A DNA stretch of 64,000 nucleotides. It comes from Microvirga tunisiensis (GTDB taxonomy: Bacteria; Pseudomonadota; Alphaproteobacteria; Rhizobiales; Beijerinckiaceae). The first letter of the stretch is position 1; the number at the start of each line of letters is the position of its first letter. Made by a program: the position numbers and the translations under genes. Positions 46,886-56,088 of the stretch are shown piece by piece. The notes beneath the pieces were generated by a model. That model saw nothing but the letters and a program-made list of their open reading frames with translations, searched no databases and was not told where the DNA came from. Where the stretch lies: NCBI RefSeq assembly GCF_009296175.1, contig NZ_VOSK01000011.1, forward strand, positions 1-64,000. Direction: 5' to 3'.

Positions 46886-47779
46886 TTGGCCATCGGCAGC
46901 ATTCCGACTTACGCACTCTATGGAGAAACCGGGAACGATCCGACGGCGGACTGGGTCCATTGCGAGACCATCCAGATCCGCAGTCGCTTGCACAATTACA
47001 GGATTCTGCCCCATCGGCACGAGAAGCTGTTCCAGATCCTTCATCTGACCGGCGGCACGGCTGAGATCGTGGTCGATGGCCGGAGCATGCAGCTGACCGG
47101 ACCGTCCATCGTCACCCTGCCCTCGATGACGGTGCACGGCTACACGTTCTCGCCGAGCGTGCAGGGAATGGTGCTGACCCTGTTCGATAGCCGCCTGACT
47201 CATATTCTGGCGGCCATGGACGGCGTCCGAGAGACATTCCGATCCGTTCAGGTGATCAGCCTCCAGGACCACGAGGATGCCGCCCGCTCCTTGGTCGCCG
47301 ACATGGCCTCCCTTGCGGCCGAATTTTCTGGTCGCGGGTCCGGACGCCTTGAAGCCAAAGAGGCCCGCCTGATGCTCATACTGATCGCACTCCATCGGCT
47401 GCAGGGCTCGGGCCAGTCCGCCGGCAATCACGGTCCTGGGCGGAGGGCGCTTCAGCATGCCTTGCGTTTTCGGGAACTCGTCGACCGGGATTTCCGGAGC
47501 CATCATCCGATCGAGGTCTATGCCCGCAAGCTGGGCCTGACCTCACCCCACCTCAACCGCATCTGCCGGGAACATCTCGGCGACACGGCGCTCGGCATCG
47601 TTCATCAGCGGATCGTCCTTGAGGCCAAGCGCTACCTGACCTTCACCACGTTGAGCGCCAAGGAGATCGCCCTGTCGCTCGCGTTCGACGATCCAGCCTA
47701 TTTCGCTCGCTTCTTCAAACAGAAAACCGGACTTCCGCCCCTCGCCTTCCGGGCCATGCAGCAGAGCACGATGGCTTGA
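46886..47779 (+). CDS. AraC-family regulator (likely activator of pobA)
   Basis: A roughly 297-residue protein with an N-terminal cupin-like sensor (LPHRHEKLFQILHLTGGTAEIVVDG) and a C-terminal AraC double helix-turn-helix (YARKLGLTSPHLNRICREH and KEIALSLAFDDPAYFARFFKQKTG). The TTG at 46886 was chosen because AAGGATAGGG lies 5 bp upstream and the protein then begins LAIGSIPTYALYGE; the open frame starts at a TTG at 46841. Divergent position next to pobA suggests that it controls pobA in response to 4-hydroxybenzoate, as PobR/PobC proteins do. Confidence 0.88.
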   Translation: MAIGSIPTYALYGETGNDPTADWVHCETIQIRSRLHNYRILPHRHEKLFQILHLTGGTAEIVVDGRSMQLTGPSIVTLPSMTVHGYTFSPSVQGMVLTLFDSRLTHILAAMDGVRETFRSVQVISLQDHEDAARSLVADMASLAAEFSGRGSGRLEAKEARLMLILIALHRLQGSGQSAGNHGPGRRALQHALRFRELVDRDFRSHHPIEVYARKLGLTSPHLNRICREHLGDTALGIVHQRIVLEAKRYLTFTTLSAKEIALSLAFDDPAYFARFFKQKTGLPPLAFRAMQQSTMA

Positions 47780-47898
47780 ACCAGCCGGCGCATCGCGCGG
47801 AACCGGAGGTTCGCATCAACGATGCGCAACGGATGGATGGATCCGATGCGTTAGAACCCGGACTGGGTCATGGCGTTACCTGCATGAGGAGATACGCC

Positions 47899-48066
47899 AT
47901 GTCCGACACCGAGCGAAAGAACCCCGGCGACGAGGATGTGCCGGGCACCAAGCAAACGGGGGAGAACATCTGCCCGACCTGTCACGGATCCGGCAGCATC
48001 GGACAGAAGCCATGCCCGGATTGCGGCGGCTCCGGCCGGGTCACCGTTATCGTCGGAGACGCCTGA
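47899..48066 (+). CDS. small CxxCxGxG zinc-finger protein
   Basis: A 55-residue protein beginning MSDTERKNPGDEDVPG, preceded by GAGGAG at a spacing of 7. It holds two CxxCxGxG units (CPTCHGSGS and CPDCGGSGR) like half of the DnaJ zinc-finger region. The motif would bind one zinc ion. The open frame begins at 47776 but the strong ribosome site marks this start. The function is unknown; stand-alone proteins of this kind are found in several alphaproteobacteria. Confidence 0.75.
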   Translation: MSDTERKNPGDEDVPGTKQTGENICPTCHGSGSIGQKPCPDCGGSGRVTVIVGDA

Positions 48067-48072
48067 CGGAGG

Positions 48073-49140
48073 CTACTTTTCAGCCGCCTTCGAGGGTACG
48101 AAGCTCATGCTCGCAATCAGGCCGTGAGCCCTGCTCAAGGCTGCGGCTGAGGAGACCACCATCTGCGGCAGCACCATCCACTCGAGAGTCCAGGCCGCTC
48201 CGGAACGCTCGTTCTCATGCACCAAGGCTTGATGCAGGGTGCCCAGCATTCCGGCATTGAAGCGGGCGAGCGTCACCAGCACCTCTGCCGGAACCGGATT
48301 GGACTTGTGCGGCATGGCGGACGATCCGCCGCCCGATGCCAACCGAACCTCGCCGACCTCGTTCTGCGCCATCAGGGCGATATCCTGCCCGATCTTGCCC
48401 AGCGTGCCGGTGAGCAGCGAGAGGAAAGCGCCGAACTCGCCGATCCTGTCTCGCTGCGAATGCCAGGACGGGGCAAGACCGAGGCCGAGGATCTCGGCCA
48501 TGGCATCGGCCACCGCATCGCCATGACCTTTCAGCTCGCCGCGGGTCCCGATGGGGCCGCCGAGTTGGAGAACGAGCTGGCGCGGCGCGAGAGCCTGCAG
48601 GGCTTCCCTATGCCGCTCAAGGGGCTGAATCCAGGTATCGATCTTGTCGGCCGCGGAGAAAGGAAGCGCCTGCTGCATCCGGGTATGCGCCATGAGGCGC
48701 GCCGAGCCGTCCCGGCGCTTCAATCCGTCGAGGCTCTGGATCAGCGTATCGAGGCGATGGCCGAGAACCTCGATCACGCTCTTGAGACGCAGGACAAGAG
48801 CGGTGTCGATGATGTCCTGGCTGGTCGCTCCCAGGTGAACGGATTGGCCATGGGGTTCGCCAACGGTGGCGCGCAGCTGCTTGACGAAGTCCGGAACGAT
48901 CACGCCATCCCGAGCCAAGCCTTCGGCGAGCTTGGTCCAATCCGCTTGAAAGCTCTCGCAGACCTCGGCGATCCGGCGCGCGGCCTCCTCACCGATCAGT
49001 CCGGCCTTCGCCTCGGCCTCTGCAAGAGCGGCCTCGACCCGCAGCATGGCGGAGAGTTCGGCCTCGTTGGAAAAGAACGCCCCCACCTCCTCGTCACCGA
49101 CAAGGGCCTGCAGGATGGGAAATGGGAGCGTTTGTGTCAT
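48073..49140 (-). CDS. pcaB: 3-carboxy-cis,cis-muconate cycloisomerase
   Basis: The 355-residue enzyme of the fumarase/aspartase superfamily lactonises carboxymuconate, the second step of the 3,4-route. The signature GGGSSAMPHKSNPVPAEVL (fumarate-lyase motif) is in the middle-to-late part, with HLGATSQDIIDTA earlier. The ATG at 49140 follows GAGG by 6 nt. The protein is shorter than the 450-residue form of Pseudomonas, as is usual in Rhizobiales. Last gene of the liv-pca operon. Confidence 0.93.
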   Translation of the reverse strand: MTQTLPFPILQALVGDEEVGAFFSNEAELSAMLRVEAALAEAEAKAGLIGEEAARRIAEVCESFQADWTKLAEGLARDGVIVPDFVKQLRATVGEPHGQSVHLGATSQDIIDTALVLRLKSVIEVLGHRLDTLIQSLDGLKRRDGSARLMAHTRMQQALPFSAADKIDTWIQPLERHREALQALAPRQLVLQLGGPIGTRGELKGHGDAVADAMAEILGLGLAPSWHSQRDRIGEFGAFLSLLTGTLGKIGQDIALMAQNEVGEVRLASGGGSSAMPHKSNPVPAEVLVTLARFNAGMLGTLHQALVHENERSGAAWTLEWMVLPQMVVSSAAALSRAHGLIASMSFVPSKAAEK

Positions 49141-49153
49141 CACGAACCTCGCG

Positions 49154-50359
49154 TCAGACGGCCTCGAGGGCAATGGCGATACCCTGCCCGACGCCGATGC
49201 ACATGGTGGCGAGCGCGCGCTTCTTGCCCCGGAGCTTCAGCTCCAGCGCGGCGGTGCCAGTGATGCGCGCGCCCGACATGCCCAGCGGATGGCCGAGGGC
49301 GATGGCGCCGCCATTCGGGTTCACGTTCTCGGCATCTTCCGGAATGCCGAGCTCGCGGAGAACCGCGATGCCCTGGCTGGCGAAGGCTTCGTTCAGCTCC
49401 ACCACGTCGAAATCCGTCGGCTTGATGCCGAGACGAGCGCACAGCTTCTTCGTGGCGGGAGCCGGTCCGATGCCCATGATGCGCGGCGCGACACCGGCGG
49501 CGGCGCCCCCGATGACCCGGGCGATGGGCTCGAGCCCGAACTTCCGGACGGCCGCTTCAGAGGCGACGATCAGGGCGGCCGCGCCGTCATTGACGCCGGA
49601 GGCATTGCCCGCCGTCACCGTTCCGTCCTTGCGGAAGGGAGTCGGCAGCTTCGCCAGCTGCTCCAGGGTGGTGTCGCCACGGGGATGCTCGTCCCTGTCG
49701 ACGATGACCGGGTCGCCCTTCCGCTTCGGGATCGTGACCGGCACGATCTCCTGGGCGAGACGGCCGTTGGCCTGGGCCGCGGCCGCCTTGTGCTGCGAGC
49801 GCAGGGCGAACGCGTCCTGGTCCTCGCGCGAGACATGGAAGTCGGCCGCCACGTTCTCGCCGGTCTCCGGCATGGAATCGACGCCGTATTGGCTCTTGAT
49901 CAGCGGGTTGATGAAGCGCCAGCCGATGGTGGTGTCGTAAATCTCGGCATTGCGCGAGAACGCCGTATCGGCCTTGGGCATCACGAAGGGCGCGCGCGAC
50001 ATGGATTCGACGCCGCCCGCGATCATGATCTCCGCCTCGCCCGCCTTGATGGCGCGGGCCGCGGCGATGACCGCGTCCATGCCGGAGCCGCAGAGGCGGT
50101 TCATGGTCGTTCCGGGGATCGAACCGGGCAGGCCCGACAGCAGCACGGCCATGCGGGCCACGTTGCGGTTATCCTCACCCGCCTGGTTGGCGCAGCCGTA
50201 GATCACGTCGTCGACAGCCTCGAAATCGAGGTTCGGGAGACGCTCCCGGAGAGCCTTCAGCGGAACGGCCGCGAGGTCGTCGGCACGGACGCTGGAAAGA
50301 GAGCCGCCATAGCGGCCGATGGGTGTGCGCACATAGGCGCAGATATAGGCTTCACGCAT
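49154..50359 (-). CDS. pcaF: 3-oxoadipyl-CoA thiolase
   Basis: The 401-residue thiolase splits 3-oxoadipyl-CoA to succinyl-CoA and acetyl-CoA. Active-site Cys is in NRLCGSGMDA near residue 90; NEAFA, GGAIALGHPLGMSGAR and the final CIGVGQG Cys motif complete the site. One base separates it from pcaJ. It finishes the beta-ketoadipate pathway and feeds the TCA cycle. Confidence 0.95.
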   Translation of the reverse strand: MREAYICAYVRTPIGRYGGSLSSVRADDLAAVPLKALRERLPNLDFEAVDDVIYGCANQAGEDNRNVARMAVLLSGLPGSIPGTTMNRLCGSGMDAVIAAARAIKAGEAEIMIAGGVESMSRAPFVMPKADTAFSRNAEIYDTTIGWRFINPLIKSQYGVDSMPETGENVAADFHVSREDQDAFALRSQHKAAAAQANGRLAQEIVPVTIPKRKGDPVIVDRDEHPRGDTTLEQLAKLPTPFRKDGTVTAGNASGVNDGAAALIVASEAAVRKFGLEPIARVIGGAAAGVAPRIMGIGPAPATKKLCARLGIKPTDFDVVELNEAFASQGIAVLRELGIPEDAENVNPNGGAIALGHPLGMSGARITGTAALELKLRGKKRALATMCIGVGQGIAIALEAV

Positions 50360-50360
50360 C

Positions 50361-51149
50361 TTAAGAGCCCTTCTTGCCGCCGTGAGCTTTCTCGGTCCTG
50401 GCCTGAAGCTCGCGCAGGGTGGTGAGTTCGAGTTCGGATGGCGGAGGCGTCTCCTCGAGCCGCTCGGAGAATCGGACCTTCCAGCCGCAGGTTTCCTGCA
50501 CCTTATCCCGGGTCACGCCGCGATGCATCGACACGACGGTGAATTCCTTCGTCTCGGGATCCGGCTTCCAGATCGCCAGATCGGTGATCAGGAGCGTCGG
50601 ACCCTTGGTGGTGATGCCGAGGCGTTCGCGATGATTGCCGCCCTCGCCATGGCCGAAGGAGGTGTAGAAGTCGATCTTCTCCACCATGCCGCGGGTCGCC
50701 TGCTTCATGGTGATGAAGACCTGCCGGCAGGAGGTCGCGATCTCCGGCGCACCGCCGCCGCCGGGCAGGCGCACCTTCGGCTTGTGATAGTCGCCGATCA
50801 CGGTGGTGTTGATGTTGCCGAAGCGGTCGAGCTGGGCGGCGCCCAGAAAGCCGATCGAGATCCGTCCGCCCTGGAGCCAGTAGCGGAACATCTCCGGCAC
50901 CGACACCGTGGTCACGGCCGTCTCGCACAGCTCACCGTCGCCGATGGAGAGCGGCAGCACGTTCGGCGCCGTGCCGATGGTGCCGCTCTCGTAGATCAGG
51001 GTGATGTCGGGCGCATGGGTCAGACGGGCCACGTTGCAGGCGGCCGAAGGAGCGCCGATGCCGACGAAGCAGACGTCGTCGTTGGACAAGGCCCGCGCCG
51101 CCGCGATGGTCATCATCTCGTTGGGCGTGAAGTCTGAGAGGCTGGTCAT
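50361..51149 (-). CDS. pcaJ: 3-oxoadipate CoA-transferase subunit B
   Basis: The 262-residue beta subunit moves CoA from succinyl-CoA to 3-oxoadipate. It has the class I CoA-transferase beta-subunit pattern, with LIYESGTIG (catalytic Glu candidate) and LPGGGGAPEIATSC. It lies directly after pcaI (2-bp gap), forming the usual pcaIJ pair. Confidence 0.92.
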   Translation of the reverse strand: MTSLSDFTPNEMMTIAAARALSNDDVCFVGIGAPSAACNVARLTHAPDITLIYESGTIGTAPNVLPLSIGDGELCETAVTTVSVPEMFRYWLQGGRISIGFLGAAQLDRFGNINTTVIGDYHKPKVRLPGGGGAPEIATSCRQVFITMKQATRGMVEKIDFYTSFGHGEGGNHRERLGITTKGPTLLITDLAIWKPDPETKEFTVVSMHRGVTRDKVQETCGWKVRFSERLEETPPPSELELTTLRELQARTEKAHGGKKGS

Positions 51150-51151
51150 TC

Positions 51152-51997
51152 TTACAATCCCTTCACGCGGTCGGCGAACACCTCGGGACCCTTGTCGAGC
51201 ACGTTCTCGTTCATCCAGGCCGTGAAGAGGTCACGGTCCGCGGAGATCTTGTCCCATTCGAGATAGGCAGCGTTGTCGCGGTCGTAATAGCCGTGCGTGT
51301 AGGACGGATGGGCTCCGCCCGGCACGTGCACGATGGATGTCACCGTCCAATGCGGCAGTACACAGAGGTTGGGATGCAGATCGTCGAAATCCTCCACGAT
51401 CTCCTCGACCGTCACTACCGAGCGCTTGGCGGCCAGAACGGCCTCCTTCTGCACGCCGACGATGCCTTCCACCAGCACGTCCCCTCGCCTGCTGGCCTTC
51501 TGGGCATGGATGACGGCCACGTTCGGGCGATGCGCCGGCACGGCCGCGAGTTCCTCGCCCGTGAAGGGGCAGGTGACGCTCTTGATCGACGGATTGACGT
51601 CCTTGAGACCCGCTCCGCGATACCCGCGGAACACGGCGCAGGGCAGGCCCGCGGCTCCCGCCTCGTAGGCATTGGCCATGGCCGCATGGCTGTGCTCGAC
51701 CGTCTCGATGGCCCGTGGCCAGCTGTTCTCGATCGCGTCACGCATGCGGCGCAGCAGGCCGACGCCGGGATTGCCCGCGTAGGAGAAGATCACCTTCTTC
51801 ACGAGCCCCATGCCGATCATCTGGTCGTAGATGATGTCGGGGGTCATGCGGATCAGGGTGAGATCCTTGATCCCCTGCCGGATCACCTCATGGGCGGCCG
51901 CATGGGGAATGAGATGGGTGAACCCTTCGAAGGCGACGGTGTCGCCATCGCGCAGGTTCTCGGCAACGGCCTCCTTGAGGCTCTGGAACTTGGCCAT
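51152..51997 (-). CDS. pcaI: 3-oxoadipate CoA-transferase subunit A
   Basis: The 281-residue alpha subunit shows the CoA-transferase alpha pattern, with DGDTVAFEGFTH near the N-terminus and YAGNPGVGLLRRM as the CoA-binding glycine segment. Context upstream of pcaJ and pcaF in a pca operon supports 3-oxoadipate as substrate rather than another short-chain acid. Confidence 0.92.
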   Translation of the reverse strand: MAKFQSLKEAVAENLRDGDTVAFEGFTHLIPHAAAHEVIRQGIKDLTLIRMTPDIIYDQMIGMGLVKKVIFSYAGNPGVGLLRRMRDAIENSWPRAIETVEHSHAAMANAYEAGAAGLPCAVFRGYRGAGLKDVNPSIKSVTCPFTGEELAAVPAHRPNVAVIHAQKASRRGDVLVEGIVGVQKEAVLAAKRSVVTVEEIVEDFDDLHPNLCVLPHWTVTSIVHVPGGAHPSYTHGYYDRDNAAYLEWDKISADRDLFTAWMNENVLDKGPEVFADRVKGL

Positions 51998-52018
51998 GAT
52001 ATGCTTTCAGATCGACAA

Positions 52019-52645
52019 TCAGATATCGAAGAACACGGTTTCCTTCTCACCCTGCAGGTGGATGTCGAAGGTGTAGGTCGGCAATCCGTTCTCCTCGCCG
52101 CGAGAGGCCATGAGGGTCGGAATCCTCACCTTGCGGGCGATCTGCGCGAGGACAGGGCACTCCGCGTTGGCGGCTTCCTCGTCGGCGAAATAAAGGCGGG
52201 TGTGCAGGCCGATATTGATGCCACGGGCCACGATCCAGACCGTAATGTGCGGCGCCATCATGCGCCCGTCCTTGTAGGGCACGCGGCCGGGCTTGATGGT
52301 CTCGAACCGATATTCCCCGGTGGTGCCGTCGCACGGCTGGCGTCCCCAGCCGACGAAGTTGGGATCGGCTTTTCCGCGCGTCTCGGAGGGGCTGTTGTAG
52401 AGCCCTTCCGCATCCGCCTGCCAGATCTCCACGAGAGCATCTCTCAAAACATCGCCCGCTCCGTCGAAGATGCGGCCTTTGACGATGATGCGCTCGCCCT
52501 TGGTCTCCGGACCCACCAGCACCAGCCCGAGATCCTCGTTCCAGACGCCGGTGATCTCGACCCAGTTCGGGTTCGTGCCGATGTGAACGTAGGGACCCGC
52601 CGTCTGGGAGGGCGTCTCCTTCAGGAAATCAAGCTTCTGAACCAT
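52019..52645 (-). CDS. pcaG: protocatechuate 3,4-dioxygenase alpha subunit
   Basis: The 208-residue subunit of the intradiol dioxygenase has the beta-sandwich fold with LKETPSQTAGPYVHIG at the start and VEIWQADAEGLY, but lacks the iron-binding Tyr/His set, as alpha subunits do. The ATG at 52645 overlaps the pcaH stop by one base (TGATG). The open frame upstream, to 52930, is pcaH in another frame. Confidence 0.94.
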   Translation of the reverse strand: MVQKLDFLKETPSQTAGPYVHIGTNPNWVEITGVWNEDLGLVLVGPETKGERIIVKGRIFDGAGDVLRDALVEIWQADAEGLYNSPSETRGKADPNFVGWGRQPCDGTTGEYRFETIKPGRVPYKDGRMMAPHITVWIVARGINIGLHTRLYFADEEAANAECPVLAQIARKVRIPTLMASRGEENGLPTYTFDIHLQGEKETVFFDI

Positions 52646-53370
52646 CAGTTCCCCTCCATGCGGTTCTCGAACATGGTCGAGCGCCGGCCGCGCAGGACGA
52701 TATCGAATTTGTAGGCGAGCGAATCCATCGGCAGGGTGTTCTGCCGGTCGAGCGCCGCGATCAGCTGCTCGACGGCGGCCTTGTCGGGCACCGTCATGGC
52801 GATCGGGTCCTGCCAGATCATCGGGTCGCCCTCGAAGTAGCATTGGGTGATCAGGCGCTGCGCGAAGGCATGCCCGAAAATCGAGAAGTGGATATGGGCG
52901 GGCCGCCAGTCGTTCACGCCGTTCGGCCACGGATAGGCGCCGGGCTTGATGGTGCGGAACCAGTAGCGTCCCTCCTCGTCCGTGATCATGCGTCCGCAGC
53001 CGCCGAAATTCGGGTCGATGGCCGCGAGATAGGTTTCCTTCTTGTGCCGGTAGCGCCCGCCGGCATTGGCCTGCCAGAACTCGACGAGAGCACCGGGAAC
53101 CGGCCGGGCGTTCTCGTCCAGCACGCGGCCGTAGACGATCATCCGCTGGCCGATGGCCTCGCCGGTCTGCGCGTAGTTGCGGATGAGATCGTTGTCCAAC
53201 GGGCCGATCTTGGAATGCCCGAAGACCGGACCGGTCATCTCCGAAAGCGTGTTCTCGAGCGAGATGAGCGGCTGCTGCGGCGATCGGAGCACCGACGTCT
53301 TGTAGGAAGGCGTGAAGGCCGGCGGATGCCAGGTCCTGTCACGCTGAAAATATTGGCCATTATCCGTCAT
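52645..53370 (-). CDS. pcaH: protocatechuate 3,4-dioxygenase beta subunit
   Basis: The 241-residue catalytic subunit opens protocatechuate between the hydroxyls to 3-carboxymuconate. The Fe(III) ligands are visible: a Tyr in GGRYRHK, a Tyr in GAYPWPNG and the two His of RPAHIHFS. It is followed by pcaG and lies 53 bp downstream of pcaC. Confidence 0.95.
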   Translation of the reverse strand: MTDNGQYFQRDRTWHPPAFTPSYKTSVLRSPQQPLISLENTLSEMTGPVFGHSKIGPLDNDLIRNYAQTGEAIGQRMIVYGRVLDENARPVPGALVEFWQANAGGRYRHKKETYLAAIDPNFGGCGRMITDEEGRYWFRTIKPGAYPWPNGVNDWRPAHIHFSIFGHAFAQRLITQCYFEGDPMIWQDPIAMTVPDKAAVEQLIAALDRQNTLPMDSLAYKFDIVLRGRRSTMFENRMEGN

Positions 53371-53423
53371 GTTTCCTCCTTCCGGACCGTGCCTTGGCAG
53401 ACCCGGCTCCCATGTCTCCAGCC

Positions 53424-53831
53424 CTACCGCCCCTGATCCGGAGCGGCTTCCATTTCGGCAAATGTCTTCTTGACGATCTTGATGGCGTGGTTGGCCGCCG
53501 GCACGCCCGCATAGACGGCCACGTGCAGCAACGCCTCCTTGATGTCCTCCTTGGTCGCGCCCGTGTTGCGGGTCGCGCGGACATGCATGGCGACCTCATC
53601 GTCCTGCCCAAGCGCCGCCAGGAGCGCGATGGTCACGATGGAGCGCTCGCGCTTGGTGAAGCCGGGACGTGACCACACCGAGCCCCAGGCCCCTTCGGTG
53701 ATGAAGGTCTGGAAATCGGAGTCGAACTCCGTCAGCTGCGCGGTCGCCCGGTCCACATGGGCGTCGCCGAGCACCTGACGGCGCACCGCCATGCCCGCCT
53801 TGTAACGTTCGTTTTGCTCGTTTTCAGACAA
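53424..53831 (-). CDS. pcaC: 4-carboxymuconolactone decarboxylase
   Basis: The 135-residue protein is a stand-alone PcaC of the AhpD-like fold. It has [50 protein letters not shown] family sequence, broken here only for length, with the conserved His of MHVRA. The TTG at 53831 is the likely start because AGGAGG lies 6 nt upstream inside the end of pcaD, which overlaps it by 8 bp. It is not fused to PcaD, unlike PcaL proteins. Confidence 0.93.
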   Translation of the reverse strand: MSENEQNERYKAGMAVRRQVLGDAHVDRATAQLTEFDSDFQTFITEGAWGSVWSRPGFTKRERSIVTIALLAALGQDDEVAMHVRATRNTGATKEDIKEALLHVAVYAGVPAANHAIKIVKKTFAEMEAAPDQGR

Positions 53832-54618
53832 GTCCCGCCTCCTGAAGATGCTGACTGATGAGTTTCGACAGCACGGCAGGCTTCTCGACGCAGGGAATAT
53901 GCCCTGCCCCGTCGATCAGCGCGAAGCGCGCGCCGGGAATGAGATCAGCCGTGCCCTTGACCACCTCGGCAGGCGTCGAGCCGTCCTGATCGCCGGCGAC
54001 GCACAGTGTCGGAGCCTTGATCCGGCCGGCATCGGGCCTCAGATCGGCATCGCGGATCGCCGCGCAGGTTCCCGCATAGCCATGATCCGGTGTCCGGACC
54101 AGCATGTTGCGCCAGCCTGCAACCTCGTCCTTCTGCGCCTCTCGGAACAGCGGCGTGAACCAACGCTGCAGGACATTGTCGGCAATCGGATCGATCCCGC
54201 CGTCCTCGACGGCGGTGATCCGCTCGGCCCAGAGTTCCGGCGTTCCGATCTTCGCTGCCGTGCAGCAGAGCGTGAGCGCCTGAACACGCTCGGGAGCTCG
54301 CACGGCAATCCGCTGCCCGATCATGCCCCCGACGGAGAGTCCGACGAAGGCGGCCCTGTCGACCTTCAAGTGATCGAGGAGAGCCAGAAGATCGTCCGTA
54401 TGATCATCGATGGAGTAAGGCGCTGGCGGCGCATCCGAGAGGCCGTGTCCGCGCTTGTCGTAGAGAACGACCCGGAACCGATCCGCGAAGGCCAGAACGA
54501 CCTCCTGCCAGATGCGGAAATCGCTTCCGAGCGAGTTGATGAAGACCAGAGCCGGGCCATCCTCCTGCCCGAGGACCTGATTGTGCAGGACGATTCCGTT
54601 GACGCGTGTGAATGCCAT
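53824..54618 (-). CDS. pcaD: 3-oxoadipate enol-lactonase
   Basis: The 264-residue alpha/beta hydrolase opens the enol-lactone to 3-oxoadipate. The nucleophile Ser is in GLSVGG, the Asp in AGDQDGSTP and the His in GAGHIP. It starts 8 bp after livF of system 2, so the importer and the enzymes share one transcript. Confidence 0.93.
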   Translation of the reverse strand: MAFTRVNGIVLHNQVLGQEDGPALVFINSLGSDFRIWQEVVLAFADRFRVVLYDKRGHGLSDAPPAPYSIDDHTDDLLALLDHLKVDRAAFVGLSVGGMIGQRIAVRAPERVQALTLCCTAAKIGTPELWAERITAVEDGGIDPIADNVLQRWFTPLFREAQKDEVAGWRNMLVRTPDHGYAGTCAAIRDADLRPDAGRIKAPTLCVAGDQDGSTPAEVVKGTADLIPGARFALIDGAGHIPCVEKPAVLSKLISQHLQEAGLV

Positions 54619-54626
54619 GCCTTACC

Positions 54627-55349
54627 TCAATGCAGCGAGCCGACGCCGATGTAATGCTCGACCAGTCCCTGATCGGCGCGCAGAGCCTCGCTCGTTCCCT
54701 GCCAGGCGATCCGCCCGCGCTCCAGGATGATGACGGATTCCGCGAAATCGAGAGCGCTTTCCAAGCGCTGTTCGACGAGCACGATCGTCATGTCGCCGCT
54801 GGAGGCAAGCCGGGTAAAGGCCGCCATGAGCTCCTCGCAGATGACGGGAGCCAGACCTTCGAGCGGCTCGTCGAGGAGCAGGACGGACGGACGGCCCAGG
54901 ATGGTTCGCGCCGTCGACAACATCTGCTGCTCGCCGCCGGATAATTGCCAGCCGAGATTGTTCCGCCGCTCGTGCAGGCGGGGAAACATGTCGTAGGTTT
55001 CCTGAATGACGCTACGCGGCCGGTCCTTCACCCCGACGATCAGGTTCTCCTCGACGGTCAGCGAGCGGAAGATGTCCCTGGTCTGCGGGACGAGGCCGAT
55101 GCCTCGGCGGGCCCGCTCCGAGCTCTTGAGCGACGACACGTCCGCGCCACCGATCAGGATCTCGCCGCCATAACGCCGGTTCATGCCCATCAGGGTCGAT
55201 AGCAGGGTCGTCTTGCCCATTCCATTGCGGCCGAGAATGGACAGGCGCGCGCCGGTGGGCACAGAGAACGAGACGTCCTCCAGGACAACCGTCGGGCCGT
55301 AGCCCGCGCTCAATCCGCGGACTTCAAGCGACGCTGCGGGCATGGGCAT
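54627..55349 (-). CDS. livF: ABC transporter ATP-binding protein (LivF), system 2
   Basis: A 240-residue ATPase with Walker A GRNGMGKTT, Q-loop VPQTRDIF, signature LSGGEQQ, Walker B VLLLDEPLEGLAP and switch VEQR (His replaced by Arg, QR instead of QH). The start at 55349 overlaps livG; a second ATG two codons later is also possible. Part of the liv-pca operon and so probably serves protocatechuate or 4-hydroxybenzoate uptake. Confidence 0.92.
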   Translation of the reverse strand: MPMPAASLEVRGLSAGYGPTVVLEDVSFSVPTGARLSILGRNGMGKTTLLSTLMGMNRRYGGEILIGGADVSSLKSSERARRGIGLVPQTRDIFRSLTVEENLIVGVKDRPRSVIQETYDMFPRLHERRNNLGWQLSGGEQQMLSTARTILGRPSVLLLDEPLEGLAPVICEELMAAFTRLASSGDMTIVLVEQRLESALDFAESVIILERGRIAWQGTSEALRADQGLVEHYIGVGSLH

Positions 55350-56088
55350 AGTTCCCCAGATAGGCCTCACGGACCTTTTCGTTGGCGGCGACTTCCGAGG
55401 GCAGTCCCTCGAAGATGATCTCGCCCGCCGCCAGCACGACCACGCGCTTGGCGAAGCGGAAGACGAGATCCATGTCATGTTCGATCATCAGCACGGCGAG
55501 GCTCGGCGGCAGGCGCTCGAGCGCCTGCTCGATCTTGGGCGTATCGCTGGACGGCACGCCGGCCGCCGGCTCGTCGAGAAGCAGGACCTTCGGCCGAAGC
55601 GCAAGGGCGATGCCGATTTCGAGAAGGCGCTGCTGGCCATAGGCGATCTCGCCGACCTTGCGCCGCGCCACGTCCAGCAATCCGAGGGTGGCGAGAATGC
55701 CCTCCACCTCGCCGGCCACTTCGGAATTGGCCGTGAAGCGGCTCAGGATCCGCGAGGCCTTTCCCTCCCGTTGCAGGACGGTGAGCGTGACGTGCTCCTC
55801 CGGCGTCATCTCGGAGAAGAGCCGCGTCACCTGAAACGTGCGCACAAGTCCCTTGCGGACGCGCCGAACGGCTCCGAGGCCCGTGACATCCTCCCCGCTC
55901 AGAACGACGCGACCGGCGCTCGGCTGGAGCTGACCTGTCACCAGGTTGACGAAGGTGGTCTTACCGGCGCCGTTGGGGCCGATGAGGGCGAGCCGCTCGC
56001 CCGCCGGCATGGACAGCGAGATGTTCCGGCTGACGGCGAGGCCGCCGAAGTTCTTGGTCAGGCTTTCGACGCGAAACAGATCGTTCAT
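55324..56088 (-). CDS. livG: ABC transporter ATP-binding protein (LivG), system 2
   Basis: A 254-residue ATPase: Walker A GPNGAGKTT, RTFQVTRLFSEMTPEEH insert, AYGQQRLLEIG signature region, Walker B VLLLDEPAAGVP and LIEHDMDLVF switch. The true start is the ATG at 56088 (MNDLFRVESL), overlapping the end of livM by 4 bp. The frame open to 56586 runs through livM and is not coding there. Confidence 0.92.
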   Translation of the reverse strand: MNDLFRVESLTKNFGGLAVSRNISLSMPAGERLALIGPNGAGKTTFVNLVTGQLQPSAGRVVLSGEDVTGLGAVRRVRKGLVRTFQVTRLFSEMTPEEHVTLTVLQREGKASRILSRFTANSEVAGEVEGILATLGLLDVARRKVGEIAYGQQRLLEIGIALALRPKVLLLDEPAAGVPSSDTPKIEQALERLPPSLAVLMIEHDMDLVFRFAKRVVVLAAGEIIFEGLPSEVAANEKVREAYLGNYAHARSVA

